Assembly (NCBI GenBank): GCA_015056575.1
Contig: SVGA01000025.1
Span: forward strand, 1 to 55,992
Length of the DNA stretch: 55,992 bases
Direction: 5' to 3'
Source of the DNA: Butyrivibrio sp.
GTDB taxonomy: Bacteria > Bacillota > Clostridia > Lachnospirales > Lachnospiraceae
Position numbers and translations under genes: made by a program. The notes below the pieces were generated by a model. The model was not told the DNA's origin, searched no databases, and saw only the letters and a list, made by a program, of their open reading frames with translations. Of this stretch, positions 26,805 to 35,214 are shown one piece after another (within the stretch, counting starts at the first letter, position 1; the number at the start of each line of letters is the position of its first letter).

Positions 26805-27749
26805 TTACTTCTTTCTGATGGCGTAAATGGCGCTCTTGATGCTGTTGTAAGCCCCGGCCGTTATCTTATTGCCTGCAAGAGCCGTGCGGAGAGGCGCCAG
26901 AGTAACTGCCCTCAAAAGGTCGTATTTTCTGACCTTCTCGGCCGGCAGATACATCAGTATGATCTCTCTTCGCTCCTGCTCCGATATCTTCCTGTTCTTA
27001 TCCGAAAAGCCGCCGCCCTCATAGTCCGCTATCAGCACCGGCATATACACGGTCTCTGCTTTCTCCCTGTAGAAGCACCGAAGGAACTGCTCGTAGTCCG
27101 CTCTTACCCTGTACTTAAGGTCGAAGGGATTCCTGTAGATAAGCCTCTCGTCATAGAAGCAGGCCTGGTGTGAAGGCACGTTCCTGTAACAGGCAAGGTC
27201 GTCGATCTTGGGATTGGAAGCCACCCTATTTCCCGTGGTGGAATCAAAGATGTCCCCGTAGTAGATCACCGGCAGTGTCGTCCCCTCAAGGCTGTTCCTG
27301 TCCTGAATGATCCTGTGGACATCCCGTAAAACATTTTCGTTCCTGAAATAATCTCCGCAGTTCAGGAAAAAGATATATGAAGGGCTCTCACCCGCCTTAA
27401 GGATCTTAACCTCAGCGCCCTCAGGGCTATCCTCTGCAGCTCTGGCCTCCCGGATCTTCCCATCCAGAAAAGCCGTCGCGATATTCATAGCGTGGTAGAT
27501 GCCGTTGTCGCAGCTCTCCAACAGGGTTATCCTGCTGCCATTGTCCTTCTTTGTTATATCCAACGTATCGGCGCCGACTACGTCAAAGGATGCCTTAAGC
27601 TTCTCCACAGAGCCGTCGGTGGACATTCCGTCCTTCACAAGGATGCGATAGTCGGTGAAGGTCTGGGAAGTGATACTCCTTACCGTCTTAAGGAGCTTAT
27701 CGCCGGCATTATATGAAACTACAATGATCGTGAAAAAAGGCTTCTTCAT
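26805..27749 (-). CDS. Glycosyltransferase family 2
   Basis: 314 residues. The start FFTIIVVSYNAGDKLLKT and VKDGMSTDGS near 38-47 give the GT2 fold. The metal-binding site region reads IFFLNCGDYF near 127-136, in the style of the WaaE/colanic-acid WcaE-like branch where DxD is replaced by a GD pair. A short charged insert (about 95-118) interrupts the domain. An AAGGAC site precedes the ATG. Confidence 0.88.
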   Translation of the reverse strand: MKKPFFTIIVVSYNAGDKLLKTVRSITSQTFTDYRILVKDGMSTDGSVEKLKASFDVVGADTLDITKKDNGSRITLLESCDNGIYHAMNIATAFLDGKIREARAAEDSPEGAEVKILKAGESPSYIFFLNCGDYFRNENVLRDVHRIIQDRNSLEGTTLPVIYYGDIFDSTTGNRVASNPKIDDLACYRNVPSHQACFYDERLIYRNPFDLKYRVRADYEQFLRCFYREKAETVYMPVLIADYEGGGFSDKNRKISEQERREIILMYLPAEKVRKYDLLRAVTLAPLRTALAGNKITAGAYNSIKSAIYAIRKK

Positions 27750-27759
27750 AGCTTTGTCC

Positions 27760-28617
27760 TTAAAGGGTCCTGCCGTGTCTTACTCCGTTGAGAAGCAGCC
27801 TGTAACAGACCGCAAACCCTTTCTTTCTGCACATTTCATTCCTGTTTTTAAAAAGAAATCTGAATCCCCACAGAGCTGCTGCCTTGCCATATAGAAAATG
27901 GTACAAAACGCCCCTGTCAAAGAAAAACTTGTCCGTATAACCCTTGAACCAGGTGGATTCTCCCGGCTGTTCCTCTCCGATCTTAACCGGTGTTCTGTAT
28001 AGTTTAAGTCCTGCCTTCAGACAGTCGTGCAAAAACAGGCTATCCTCGCCGTTCATGTAGGGCGCTCCGCCCCCGAACAGCAGCGAATATCTGACACCGC
28101 TGTCAATAATTTTCTGCCTTCTGGCACAAATGGCATAGGCCGGATATCTTCCGTAGTTGTACCATGAAATCTGCTTGTAATCAGTATTGTGGTAGGTCTC
28201 TCTTCCGGGTTGCTGCTTCACGTTAAAAAGAAGCACATCCGCCTCGGGGTGTTTTTCAAACTCGGACAGAATTTTATCCGCGTAGCCCCTGCTGTAGACA
28301 ATGTCATCATCCCCAAACTGGATTATTTCTTTGTCCGCAGCTTCAAGGGCGGTGTTTCTGGATAGTCCCACGCCCTTTTCCCGCCTTGTGATGACCCTAA
28401 CCTCATGTTCCTCATAGGAAAAAGAGCTGTCTTTCTCCATTGCTGCTCCATAAGCCACATCCCCGTTTAATTCCTGAGAATCATCGCCTATCGGCGCTTT
28501 CTCCCCGATCAGCTGGTTTACGATCACCGCATCGGACTCAAGGTTCATGCGCTTTGGCATCAGAGAAACATCTTTATTTACCGCTGATATAAGAATCTGT
28601 AATCCAAAATCACCCAT
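27760..28617 (-). CDS. Glycosyltransferase family 2, divergent
   Basis: About 285 residues from the ATG at 28617, which overlaps the end of the upstream gene by 8 bp and has GGAGAG 5-6 bases upstream. It reads LQILISAVNKD, then VGLSRNTALEAA, and the metal site IIQFGDDDIVYSRGY near 98-112, followed by a GEDSLFLHDCLKAG motif typical of GT2 proteins. The first beta strand is shorter than usual, which places it in a divergent branch. It is a likely cytoplasmic sugar transferase. Confidence 0.82.
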   Translation of the reverse strand: MGDFGLQILISAVNKDVSLMPKRMNLESDAVIVNQLIGEKAPIGDDSQELNGDVAYGAAMEKDSSFSYEEHEVRVITRREKGVGLSRNTALEAADKEIIQFGDDDIVYSRGYADKILSEFEKHPEADVLLFNVKQQPGRETYHNTDYKQISWYNYGRYPAYAICARRQKIIDSGVRYSLLFGGGAPYMNGEDSLFLHDCLKAGLKLYRTPVKIGEEQPGESTWFKGYTDKFFFDRGVLYHFLYGKAAALWGFRFLFKNRNEMCRKKGFAVCYRLLLNGVRHGRTL

Positions 28618-30034
28618 TCTTCTCTCCATCAGCAGGCTTCCTGGCTGTGATCTGATTCTCATCAACTCCCTCGGTACTGTCCGGAGTGAAAAGGATCTTC
28701 ACAGTAAGAAGCATAAGTTTGATATCAAGCCAGATCGAGTAGTTCTCGATGTAGGTAAGATCCAGCTTGAGCTTGTCATAGGGGGTTGTATTGTACTTGC
28801 CATAAACCTGGGCATAGCCTGCAAGTCCGGCCTTAACCTTGGTCCTGAAAGCAAACTCAGGCATCTCCTTAAGGTACTGCTCCATGATCTCGGGCCTCTC
28901 GGGTCTTGGTCCGATAAAGGACATCTCTCCCTTGAGGATGTTGAAAAGCTGTGGAAGCTCGTCAATCCTGCAGGAGCGGATAAACTTACCGATAGGGGTG
29001 ATCCTGGAATCGTTCTTGGCGGCCAGTCTTGCTACGCCATCCTTCTCAGCATCCACCTTCATACTTCGAAACTTCATGATCCTGAAGTGCTTCATATCCT
29101 TGGTGCAGCGAACCTGTTTGTACAGCACAGGGCCACCGTCATATGCCTTGATGATGATCGCCGTAACCAGCATGATGGGTGAAGTGATGACTATCAGCAA
29201 AAGCGACAGCACAATATCAATAAGTCTCTTAATAGCTCTCTGTTCAATCTTGATTGAATACTCCCTGATAAGAAGAACCGGTGTATCAAAGAGGTGAAGC
29301 TGGGCAGAGCCCTTTAAAAGAACATCTGTTATCTTTGGCATCACGTAAACTCTTATGTTATTGCCATAGCAGTACTTCACCAGCCCGTTCCTGAACTGAC
29401 TGGGAACGTCCCAGATGATAACACCGTCGTAACGGCCAAGGCACTCTTTATAAACCTTATCAATACCTTCCGATATGTTCATCTTCTTTACGATGTGATA
29501 CTTGTCAACGCGGCTGTTAAATTTCTTCTCGATGTCGTCTGCAGGATACTCGCCGCTGATAAGAAGAAGCTCTCTTGGCGGGAATATGGCCATATAAATA
29601 GCATTTGTTACGCGAGCCCACACAAAGGAGATCACCAGCTCAATGACAAATATTTCCACCATGGGAACCACGGGAACCAGCCAGTTATTCAAAAGCGCTA
29701 TCTGGAAATAGGAGATAAAATTCACCATGAACAATGCGAATATCTGTGAGAAGAACACGTCCATGGGCTTAAGGTAGCCTATCTTGAGACCACCGTAGGT
29801 ATTTAAAAAGAAAAGAAGCAGAATAAAATAGATAGCCAGTATCAGAACATGTCCCCTGAAATACAGCTTAAGTCCGTTTCCGAGAGCATATCCGTCCACA
29901 CTGACACGAGGTCTGGATACTATGGGATAATAGGTGTTGAACCAGAACCAGGCGTAAACCGCGGTATGCATGCACAGCCCCACAAATGCCAGGAACAGTA
30001 CAAGGATCCTCTTCTTAGATTCTCTTTGCTTCAT
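28610..30034 (-). CDS. Polyprenyl-phosphate sugar-1-phosphate transferase, WbaP/WcaJ-type initiating enzyme
   Basis: 474 residues. Four N-terminal helices and a CoA-binding-like middle domain (about 150-260) are followed by a membrane-dipping helix (about 275-300) and the catalytic bacterial sugar-transferase domain with KFRSMKVDAEKDG, RSCRIDELPQLFN and GEMSFIGPRPERPE. These enzymes move a sugar phosphate from a nucleotide sugar to undecaprenyl phosphate, the first committed step of glycan assembly. No other such enzyme is in the window, so this one probably starts the glycan made by the whole locus. The first sugar (hexose or amino sugar) is not certain. Confidence 0.93.
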   Translation of the reverse strand: MKQRESKKRILVLFLAFVGLCMHTAVYAWFWFNTYYPIVSRPRVSVDGYALGNGLKLYFRGHVLILAIYFILLLFFLNTYGGLKIGYLKPMDVFFSQIFALFMVNFISYFQIALLNNWLVPVVPMVEIFVIELVISFVWARVTNAIYMAIFPPRELLLISGEYPADDIEKKFNSRVDKYHIVKKMNISEGIDKVYKECLGRYDGVIIWDVPSQFRNGLVKYCYGNNIRVYVMPKITDVLLKGSAQLHLFDTPVLLIREYSIKIEQRAIKRLIDIVLSLLLIVITSPIMLVTAIIIKAYDGGPVLYKQVRCTKDMKHFRIMKFRSMKVDAEKDGVARLAAKNDSRITPIGKFIRSCRIDELPQLFNILKGEMSFIGPRPERPEIMEQYLKEMPEFAFRTKVKAGLAGYAQVYGKYNTTPYDKLKLDLTYIENYSIWLDIKLMLLTVKILFTPDSTEGVDENQITARKPADGEKNG

Positions 30035-30035
30035 A

Positions 30036-30797
30036 TCATACCCCGGACAGACCGAGACGACGAAGTGTCGCTCTTACTGCCCATCCTCCAAAATAAAATA
30101 GTGACGCCGGCGCCGAAAGACCCGCTATGTTCCTGTAGAGGAACCATATCCTTCCAATGGCTGCCAGCTTATTCGATGACAGGGACTTCCCCGGCCTCCT
30201 GTATATCGCCAGATTTTTATCAAGGCCGTAGGCCTCGTAACCGCTCTTAAGTATCCTCCACCAGGTAGCGGTATCCTCGCTCGGAACCTGGGGCATATGG
30301 ATTATATCCATATCTATCTTCTCTGTATCAAACATAACGGTTGTTGTGAAAATAACCGTCCGTGACAGAGCCTTCCTGAATGTGAGCTTCTCCGGAACAT
30401 GAACGATCTTCCCCGTGGGATTGGCATCCCTGTCTCCAAACTCGTAGGCGTGAAAAGAAAATGCTGCTCCGGTTTTCTCCATGAAAGCAATCTGCTTTTC
30501 AAGTTTCTCAGGTCTCCACACATCATCGGCATCCAGGAAGGCAATGTATCTCCCCCCGGCCGCATCGATACCTGTATTTCTGGCATTGGCCGCCCCGGCA
30601 TTGAATTCCATCCGGATAAGCCGGATATTCTTTTGCCCGGAGGAAATGATCCTCTCTATAATCGATGCGCTTGCGTCTGTAGAGCAGTCGTCCACCAGTA
30701 TGAGCTCCCAGTCCGTATAGGTCTGGGCCTCTACCATCTTAATCGTGTTCTCTATGTAATTGGCCGCATTGTAAACAGGTACTACGATACTGACCAT
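30036..30797 (-). CDS. Glycosyltransferase family 2
   Basis: 253 residues. Features are VSIVVPVYNAANYIENT, VDDCSTDAS near 36-44, AGAANARNTGIDAA, and the metal site YIAFLDADDVWRPEKL near 88-103. This resembles the many short GT2 proteins of capsule and teichoic acid loci. The ATG at 30797 overlaps the stop of the preceding gene (TGATG), with GAGGAT as ribosome site. It should act early, as it lies directly before the initiating transferase. Confidence 0.9.
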   Translation of the reverse strand: MVSIVVPVYNAANYIENTIKMVEAQTYTDWELILVDDCSTDASASIIERIISSGQKNIRLIRMEFNAGAANARNTGIDAAGGRYIAFLDADDVWRPEKLEKQIAFMEKTGAAFSFHAYEFGDRDANPTGKIVHVPEKLTFRKALSRTVIFTTTVMFDTEKIDMDIIHMPQVPSEDTATWWRILKSGYEAYGLDKNLAIYRRPGKSLSSNKLAAIGRIWFLYRNIAGLSAPASLFYFGGWAVRATLRRLGLSGV

Positions 30798-31735
30798 CAC
30801 AGATCCTCTTTAACTATGTACAGTGGTCTGTCCTTGACCTCCAAATAAGCCTTGGACAGGTACTGACCCACAATGCCGACGCAAAAGAGCTGTATTCCGC
30901 TGACAAACAATATGATACATACCATGGAGGCCCATCCCACAGAGTTGTTGGGGTCTCCCACGGTAAGCTGCCTTACCATGACCACTACAATGAAGATAAA
31001 TGCCACGATACAGAAGAATATTCCAAGGAAGGAAGCGATGGACAGTGGTGCTGTGGAAAAAGCCATAATGCCGTCCAGGGCATATACGAACAGTTTCCAG
31101 AAGGACCACTTGGTCTCCCCCTTCTTGCGCTCGATATTCTCAAACTCCAGCCATTTATTTCTAAAGCCGACCCATCCAAAGATGCCCTTGGAGAATCGAT
31201 TGTATTCCTTCATGGAAAGAATAGCATCCACAAACTGTCTGGTCATGAGCCTGAAATCTCTGGCTCCGTCAACGATCTCCGTGTTAGACATCCTGTTGAT
31301 GATCTTATAGAACTGTCTTGCAAAGAAAGATCTGATGGGGGGCTCGCCCTTTCTATTGACCCTTCTTGTAGCCACGGAATCATAGCCCTCCTCGGCTATG
31401 GCCTTATACATCTTTGGAAGAAGTGCCGGCGGATCCTGCAGATCGCAGTCCATAACCGCTACATAGTCGCCTTTTGACTTGTTAAGTCCGGCGTACATAG
31501 CTGCCTCTTTTCCAAAGTTCCTTGAAAAACTCACAAGATGGACACGGCCATCCTTTGAGATCAATTCCTTGACCCTTGGCACCGTCTCATCCCGGGAGCC
31601 GTCATCCACAAATATGATTTCAAATTCCACATCGTTGGACTTAAAAAACGCCTCATTTTTCATGAGTTCATCATAGAAATCGAAAATATTATCCTGCTCG
31701 TTGTAGCAGGGTACGATCACGCTCAAAAGCTTCAT
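30797..31735 (-). CDS. GtrB-like polyprenyl-phosphate glycosyltransferase
   Basis: About 312 residues from the ATG at 31735, with AAGGA 8 bases upstream; a further in-frame ATG 45 bases earlier has no ribosome site. The GT2 domain has LLSVIVPCYNEQDN, VDDGSRDET, and VAVMDCDLQDPP near 93-104. Two C-terminal helices (about 220-285) and the tail YLSKAYLEVKDRPLYIV are the marks of GtrB/DPM-like enzymes that make polyprenyl-phosphate sugars. It is the first gene of the glycosyltransferase operon and a second donor-maker for the GT-C proteins. Confidence 0.9.
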   Translation of the reverse strand: MKLLSVIVPCYNEQDNIFDFYDELMKNEAFFKSNDVEFEIIFVDDGSRDETVPRVKELISKDGRVHLVSFSRNFGKEAAMYAGLNKSKGDYVAVMDCDLQDPPALLPKMYKAIAEEGYDSVATRRVNRKGEPPIRSFFARQFYKIINRMSNTEIVDGARDFRLMTRQFVDAILSMKEYNRFSKGIFGWVGFRNKWLEFENIERKKGETKWSFWKLFVYALDGIMAFSTAPLSIASFLGIFFCIVAFIFIVVVMVRQLTVGDPNNSVGWASMVCIILFVSGIQLFCVGIVGQYLSKAYLEVKDRPLYIVKEDL

Positions 31736-31791
31736 AGGTATATCCTTCTGTCGCAATTGTAAATGTCGCAAAATGCGCATTCCTATTCAAT

Positions 31792-31820
31792 ATTCTACAC
31801 ATATTGGCCATTTCTTTCAA
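31792..31820 (-). promoter_or_regulatory. Promoter of the glycosyltransferase operon
   Basis: On the minus strand, TTGAAA (31815-31820) and TAGAAT (31792-31797, preceded by TG one base away) are separated by 17 bp. The start would be near 31785, about 50 bases before the first start codon. The leader carries the direct repeat TTGCGACA twice. Confidence 0.75.
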
Positions 31821-31835
31821 CGAACAAGTTAATGA

Positions 31836-33347
31836 TCACCTTTTGATCTCCAGTGATAAAGGACCTTCCATAAGGGCGGGGTTTTCGATCATTGCCTTCA
31901 TCTGTCTGATGGAGCGGGCGTAATAAAAGCCGTCGGAAATCCTTTCATCTATGGTAAGCGCCAGATCCAGCTCTTTTTTCATGGTGACGTTCCCGTTCTG
32001 GTCATGATGAGGCTTGAACTTCTTGGTGCCCATGATAATGAATATGGATGTGGTCCCCCAATTCATAAGGTGATGATAACCGATATCAAGCCCCAGGGAG
32101 CCCAGGTTACTCAGTACAACGGAGCACTGGTAGGGGTCGGTGGCAATGACAGACTGCGGCATCCACCCATGTCTGTCCAGAAACCTGGCGATCGCGCCGA
32201 TGATGTGCTTTCCCGGCAGCTTCATAATAAAGTTCATGGCTTCCGTAGACTGGTCATCCTCCTTTTTGCAGAGTGCGATCTGCTCTCTTACCTTGCGGCT
32301 TATGCTCTCGAGAGTGTCGTCATCCTCTGCCTCGATCCTTGCAAGAGTTTCATCGCCGTCATCCCTGAACTCTTTCTTAACGGTAAAGGCTGCAGTGATC
32401 TTGTCCCTCTGGTACATGGTCTGATTGGTGATGAAGCGGTTCATTTGCGGCCTTAGCCTGATGGTCTTGAGAGCGGCAGCTATCACCACATCGAAAATGG
32501 CGATCTTGCTGTCGGGATGCTCCCTGTTATATGCCTTTATGTACTCCTCCGCACCCGTCAGGTCCACGGAAAATTTCATATAGGCCTCGTTATCGCATCT
32601 GTTTGGATACATGAGGGGCATTATATAATGCATTGCATCAATATTTCTTATCCTGACGCCATCGCGCCTGTCTCCGATCCTATGTTTTCCCAATTTGTAA
32701 CTCCTTCCGAATAAAACAACTTCCAGGAAAAGATACAGAATGATCGCAGCGCACACGTCAACAAACGAATGCTGCTTAACGAAACACACGGATATGCATA
32801 TCATTAAGCCCCAGGCGGCAATCATCAGCTTTTTCCACGCCCTAACGTCACTTGAAAACAGCCATGCCGAAAGCACGGCAAGTGTATATCCCACATGAAG
32901 TGAGGGGCAAACCCCCGTTGGAGTATCTGCCGTATATATTACCCCAAGAAGCCATGTGCAAAAGTTTTCCCTTTCAAAGGCTTCGGGGCGAAGGTTTTGC
33001 ACAGAGGGCCACAGAATATAGGTGATCACAGCTATTATCTGCATTCCCACTATGATCTTTTGCGCCCGCACAAAGCTCTTTAGATCGTACAGCACAAAAA
33101 ACAGCAGGGACAATATCATAAAGATGTACCACGACACGTAAAACAGCACAAAATACTCATTAAAGGGTATCAGGTCATCAATGTGTGAATAAACCACGTG
33201 GCAGGAACTTTCGGGGATGAACCTCTCCGTGACAAGATACATCAGAAAATATGCGGGCCATCCCAGCAGGAGCAGCAAATGTCTGTACTCTACTGATGTA
33301 ATATTGGAAGGCCTGAGTTTTGTATAATCAACAACCGGTTTCTTCAT
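31836..33347 (-). CDS. Fusion of a PAP2/AUR1-like membrane phosphatase/transferase with an E2-type acyltransferase domain
   Basis: 503 residues. Residues 1-215 hold about six helices with the PAP2_3 (AUR1-like) motifs PSLHVG at 148-153 and KQHSFVD at 191-197 (H193 and D197). Such proteins remove phosphate from, or transfer head groups between, lipids at the membrane surface. Residues 230-495 match the 2-oxoacid dehydrogenase acyltransferase/CAT fold: SNLGSLGLD near 413-421, FIIMG, and the final motif DERISDG at 467-473. In active E2 enzymes this last motif is DHRxxDG; here Glu468 replaces the catalytic His. The start overlaps the PlsC-like gene by 4 bp. A lipid-modifying role is inferred; the pairing of domains is unusual. 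Confidence 0.82.
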   Translation of the reverse strand: MKKPVVDYTKLRPSNITSVEYRHLLLLLGWPAYFLMYLVTERFIPESSCHVVYSHIDDLIPFNEYFVLFYVSWYIFMILSLLFFVLYDLKSFVRAQKIIVGMQIIAVITYILWPSVQNLRPEAFERENFCTWLLGVIYTADTPTGVCPSLHVGYTLAVLSAWLFSSDVRAWKKLMIAAWGLMICISVCFVKQHSFVDVCAAIILYLFLEVVLFGRSYKLGKHRIGDRRDGVRIRNIDAMHYIMPLMYPNRCDNEAYMKFSVDLTGAEEYIKAYNREHPDSKIAIFDVVIAAALKTIRLRPQMNRFITNQTMYQRDKITAAFTVKKEFRDDGDETLARIEAEDDDTLESISRKVREQIALCKKEDDQSTEAMNFIMKLPGKHIIGAIARFLDRHGWMPQSVIATDPYQCSVVLSNLGSLGLDIGYHHLMNWGTTSIFIIMGTKKFKPHHDQNGNVTMKKELDLALTIDERISDGFYYARSIRQMKAMIENPALMEGPLSLEIKR

Positions 33348-34081
33348 TTCAATCTTTCATTAAGGGGATATTTTCTTCTTGGAACATTGGGATAGGGCAC
33401 TACATGGTGCCTGGGCATCCCATAGGCGATCTCTGAGATCTGTTCCTGAAGATAAGTGCATATTCTGTCAGCTTCCTGATCCGATGAACTCTCGGGGGAA
33501 TACATTATGGGTTTACCAAACACAAGCTTTCCAAGTTCAGGACAGACATACATGGGCACAAAGGCAAGCGCCGTTTTAGTCTGTCTGTAGTAATACTTGG
33601 CCACATGCACAAATCCCCTCTGAAATTCATGTACTATATTGTTATACTCCGTGTAATCCTCAGGGAAAATAACGATCGAAGCGTTCTCCTTCAGTCTGTC
33701 ACAGGAGAGCTGAAAGGTCTTCATAACTCTTCTGTCTTTGTAGACGGGAAGTGTATCTGCACATGTAAAAATAAGCTCCGCGAGAGGCGGGATCATATAT
33801 GAAAAAATTCTGAAAAAGGGCCTGACCAAAGCCGGCTTTTTTGACCAGAAATCATTATATGCGTAATCAGCCACCTTGTCTTTTTCCATCATGTCCGAGA
33901 TGCACCAGGTGTAATGCTTTCTCGGGAAGTACAGTTCCGCTGCCACGGGGCCGTGGGCCTGAGAGTGATTTCCCACAACTATTGAGGGCCCGTCCGGCAG
34001 ATTTTCCAGGCCTTCCACCTTGTAAACAGGCATCACAAGGGCCACGATTTTTCTGATAATGCGAAATATAGCGTATTTCAA
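33344..34081 (-). CDS. PlsC-like glycerolipid acyltransferase with altered catalytic motif
   Basis: 245 residues. It follows the PlsC plan: a membrane-binding N-terminus, IVVGNHSQAHGPV (about 34-46) at the HX4D position, a CADTLPVYKDRR block, and IVIFPEDYTEYNN at the FPEG position. The usual Asp of NHxxxxD is Gly44 here, and FPEG is FPED, so activity or acyl donor may differ from standard 1-acylglycerol-3-phosphate acyltransferases. The start codon is TTG, with GTGAGGTG directly upstream. It is the first gene of a two-gene unit with the PAP2 fusion. Confidence 0.8.
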   Translation of the reverse strand: MKYAIFRIIRKIVALVMPVYKVEGLENLPDGPSIVVGNHSQAHGPVAAELYFPRKHYTWCISDMMEKDKVADYAYNDFWSKKPALVRPFFRIFSYMIPPLAELIFTCADTLPVYKDRRVMKTFQLSCDRLKENASIVIFPEDYTEYNNIVHEFQRGFVHVAKYYYRQTKTALAFVPMYVCPELGKLVFGKPIMYSPESSSDQEADRICTYLQEQISEIAYGMPRHHVVPYPNVPRRKYPLNERLK

Positions 34082-34120
34082 TTTTCACCTCACAACAGGG
34101 AGATAAATCCCTAAAGCCAT

Positions 34121-34149
34121 AGTATAGCTCATTTTTCGTTTATCAGCCA
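34121..34149 (-). promoter_or_regulatory. Possible promoter of the PlsC-like/PAP2-fusion unit
   Basis: On the minus strand a good -10 box TATACT (34121-34126) lies 17 bp from a weak -35 box TGGCTG (34144-34149). It falls in the 111-bp gap after the araC-family gene. A weak -35 would fit an activated promoter. Confidence 0.4.
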
Positions 34150-34192
34150 CACCATCGTTAAAAAGTTTTCTCAATATAACACGAAATCCCTG

Positions 34193-35053
34193 CTATTTCC
34201 AGCCCATACGGTATTCCAGGGGGCTTACTCCCTCAATCTGCTTGAACATCCTGGAAAAGTAATACAAAGGCGTTATGCCGCAGCTGTAGCCGATCTCCTC
34301 CACTGTCATATCCGTAAAGCGCAGCATCTGCTTGGCGTGAGTGATCCTGACCACCAGAAGATAGTTTATTATGGAGGTTCCCGTCTGCTCCTTGAAACTG
34401 CGGGACAGAGTGTACTTGCCGGTCAGGAATATCTCAGAAAGGCCATCCAGGGTGATCTTTTCCTGATAGTGGGTATCAAGGTACTCCTTCAGGGCGTTTA
34501 CTCTGCTTTTGCTGCCGCTCTCAGGAGCCGCTTCAGGGTTCCAGCTAAAAGACATGAGAAAGGTGAGAAGTTTCGATAAGCACTCGTTTATCCTGATATC
34601 CCTTATGTAATCTGAGGATCCGGCTACTGTGCCAAGCTCCTCCCAGATTCCTTGGGGCTTTGAATCATTTCCGGGGCAAAAGACAGCCTGGCCCCCTCTT
34701 TCCTTATACTTAAGGTATACCGGAAGGATATTTTCCCCATTAAAATGGATCCACTCGATGGACCAAAGATCATCGGAAGTTCTGTGGGAATAGGGGTTTC
34801 TGCAGTTGATAAAGACACAGTCCCCGGCGGACACCGCATACTCTTTTCCCTCATAATCAATGTAGCCGGAGCCGCTTCGCACATATATAAACAGAAATGA
34901 CGAGAGATTCTGCCTCTTGCTGGTATGGGGCTTCTGAGCCGTCAGACTGCCAATTTCCTGCAAATAATAAAGATTGCTCCTGGCAAACTCAGAAGGGGTG
35001 TAGAGGAGCCTGTCTGAGGATACGTATTCTCCTTGAAATAGCTGATTTTCCAT
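34193..35053 (-). CDS. AraC family transcriptional regulator with N-terminal cupin domain
   Basis: 286 residues. Residues about 25-130 form the cupin-type sensing domain (LFIYVRSGSGYIDYEGKEYAV, GDCVFINCRNPYSH). Residues about 185-285 hold two helix-turn-helix units ending in YYFSRMFKQIEGVSPLEYR, the standard AraC signature. The sensing domain of relatives binds sugars or similar small molecules. It diverges from gmd-fcl and lies upstream of the PlsC/PAP2 unit in the same direction; either could be a target, which is inference. Confidence 0.92.
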   Translation of the reverse strand: MENQLFQGEYVSSDRLLYTPSEFARSNLYYLQEIGSLTAQKPHTSKRQNLSSFLFIYVRSGSGYIDYEGKEYAVSAGDCVFINCRNPYSHRTSDDLWSIEWIHFNGENILPVYLKYKERGGQAVFCPGNDSKPQGIWEELGTVAGSSDYIRDIRINECLSKLLTFLMSFSWNPEAAPESGSKSRVNALKEYLDTHYQEKITLDGLSEIFLTGKYTLSRSFKEQTGTSIINYLLVVRITHAKQMLRFTDMTVEEIGYSCGITPLYYFSRMFKQIEGVSPLEYRMGWK

Positions 35054-35083
35054 TTTGTATTCTCCGTTTTTTCCTTTAAATCG

Positions 35084-35112
35084 ATTATAATTTTGCCCGC
35101 AAGATAATGCAA
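35084..35112 (-). promoter_or_regulatory. Promoter of the araC-family gene
   Basis: On the minus strand, TTGCAT (35107-35112) and a perfect TATAAT (35084-35089) are 17 bp apart. The start would be about 25 bases before the ATG, which has a GGAG ribosome site. Confidence 0.78.
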
Positions 35113-35132
35113 ATCAAAGTCAATAAAGTGAA

Positions 35133-35160
35133 TTCAAATTGTGCCAACTTGTAATATAAT
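35133..35160 (+). promoter_or_regulatory. Promoter of gmd-fcl
   Basis: TTCAAA (35133-35138) and a perfect TATAAT (35155-35160) are 16 bp apart. It faces away from the araC-family promoter, about 20 bp from its -35 box, so one regulator bound between them could affect both. Confidence 0.68.
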
Positions 35161-35214
35161 GATATGGAAAAGTACAAATGATATATTTTTTGCAAATAAG
35201 GAAAGGATTACTAT

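Noticed and set aside
34082..34192. Terminator between the araC-family gene and the PlsC-like gene
   Set aside because: Only a weak 5-bp hairpin (AGGGA/TCCCT) without a T run is present.
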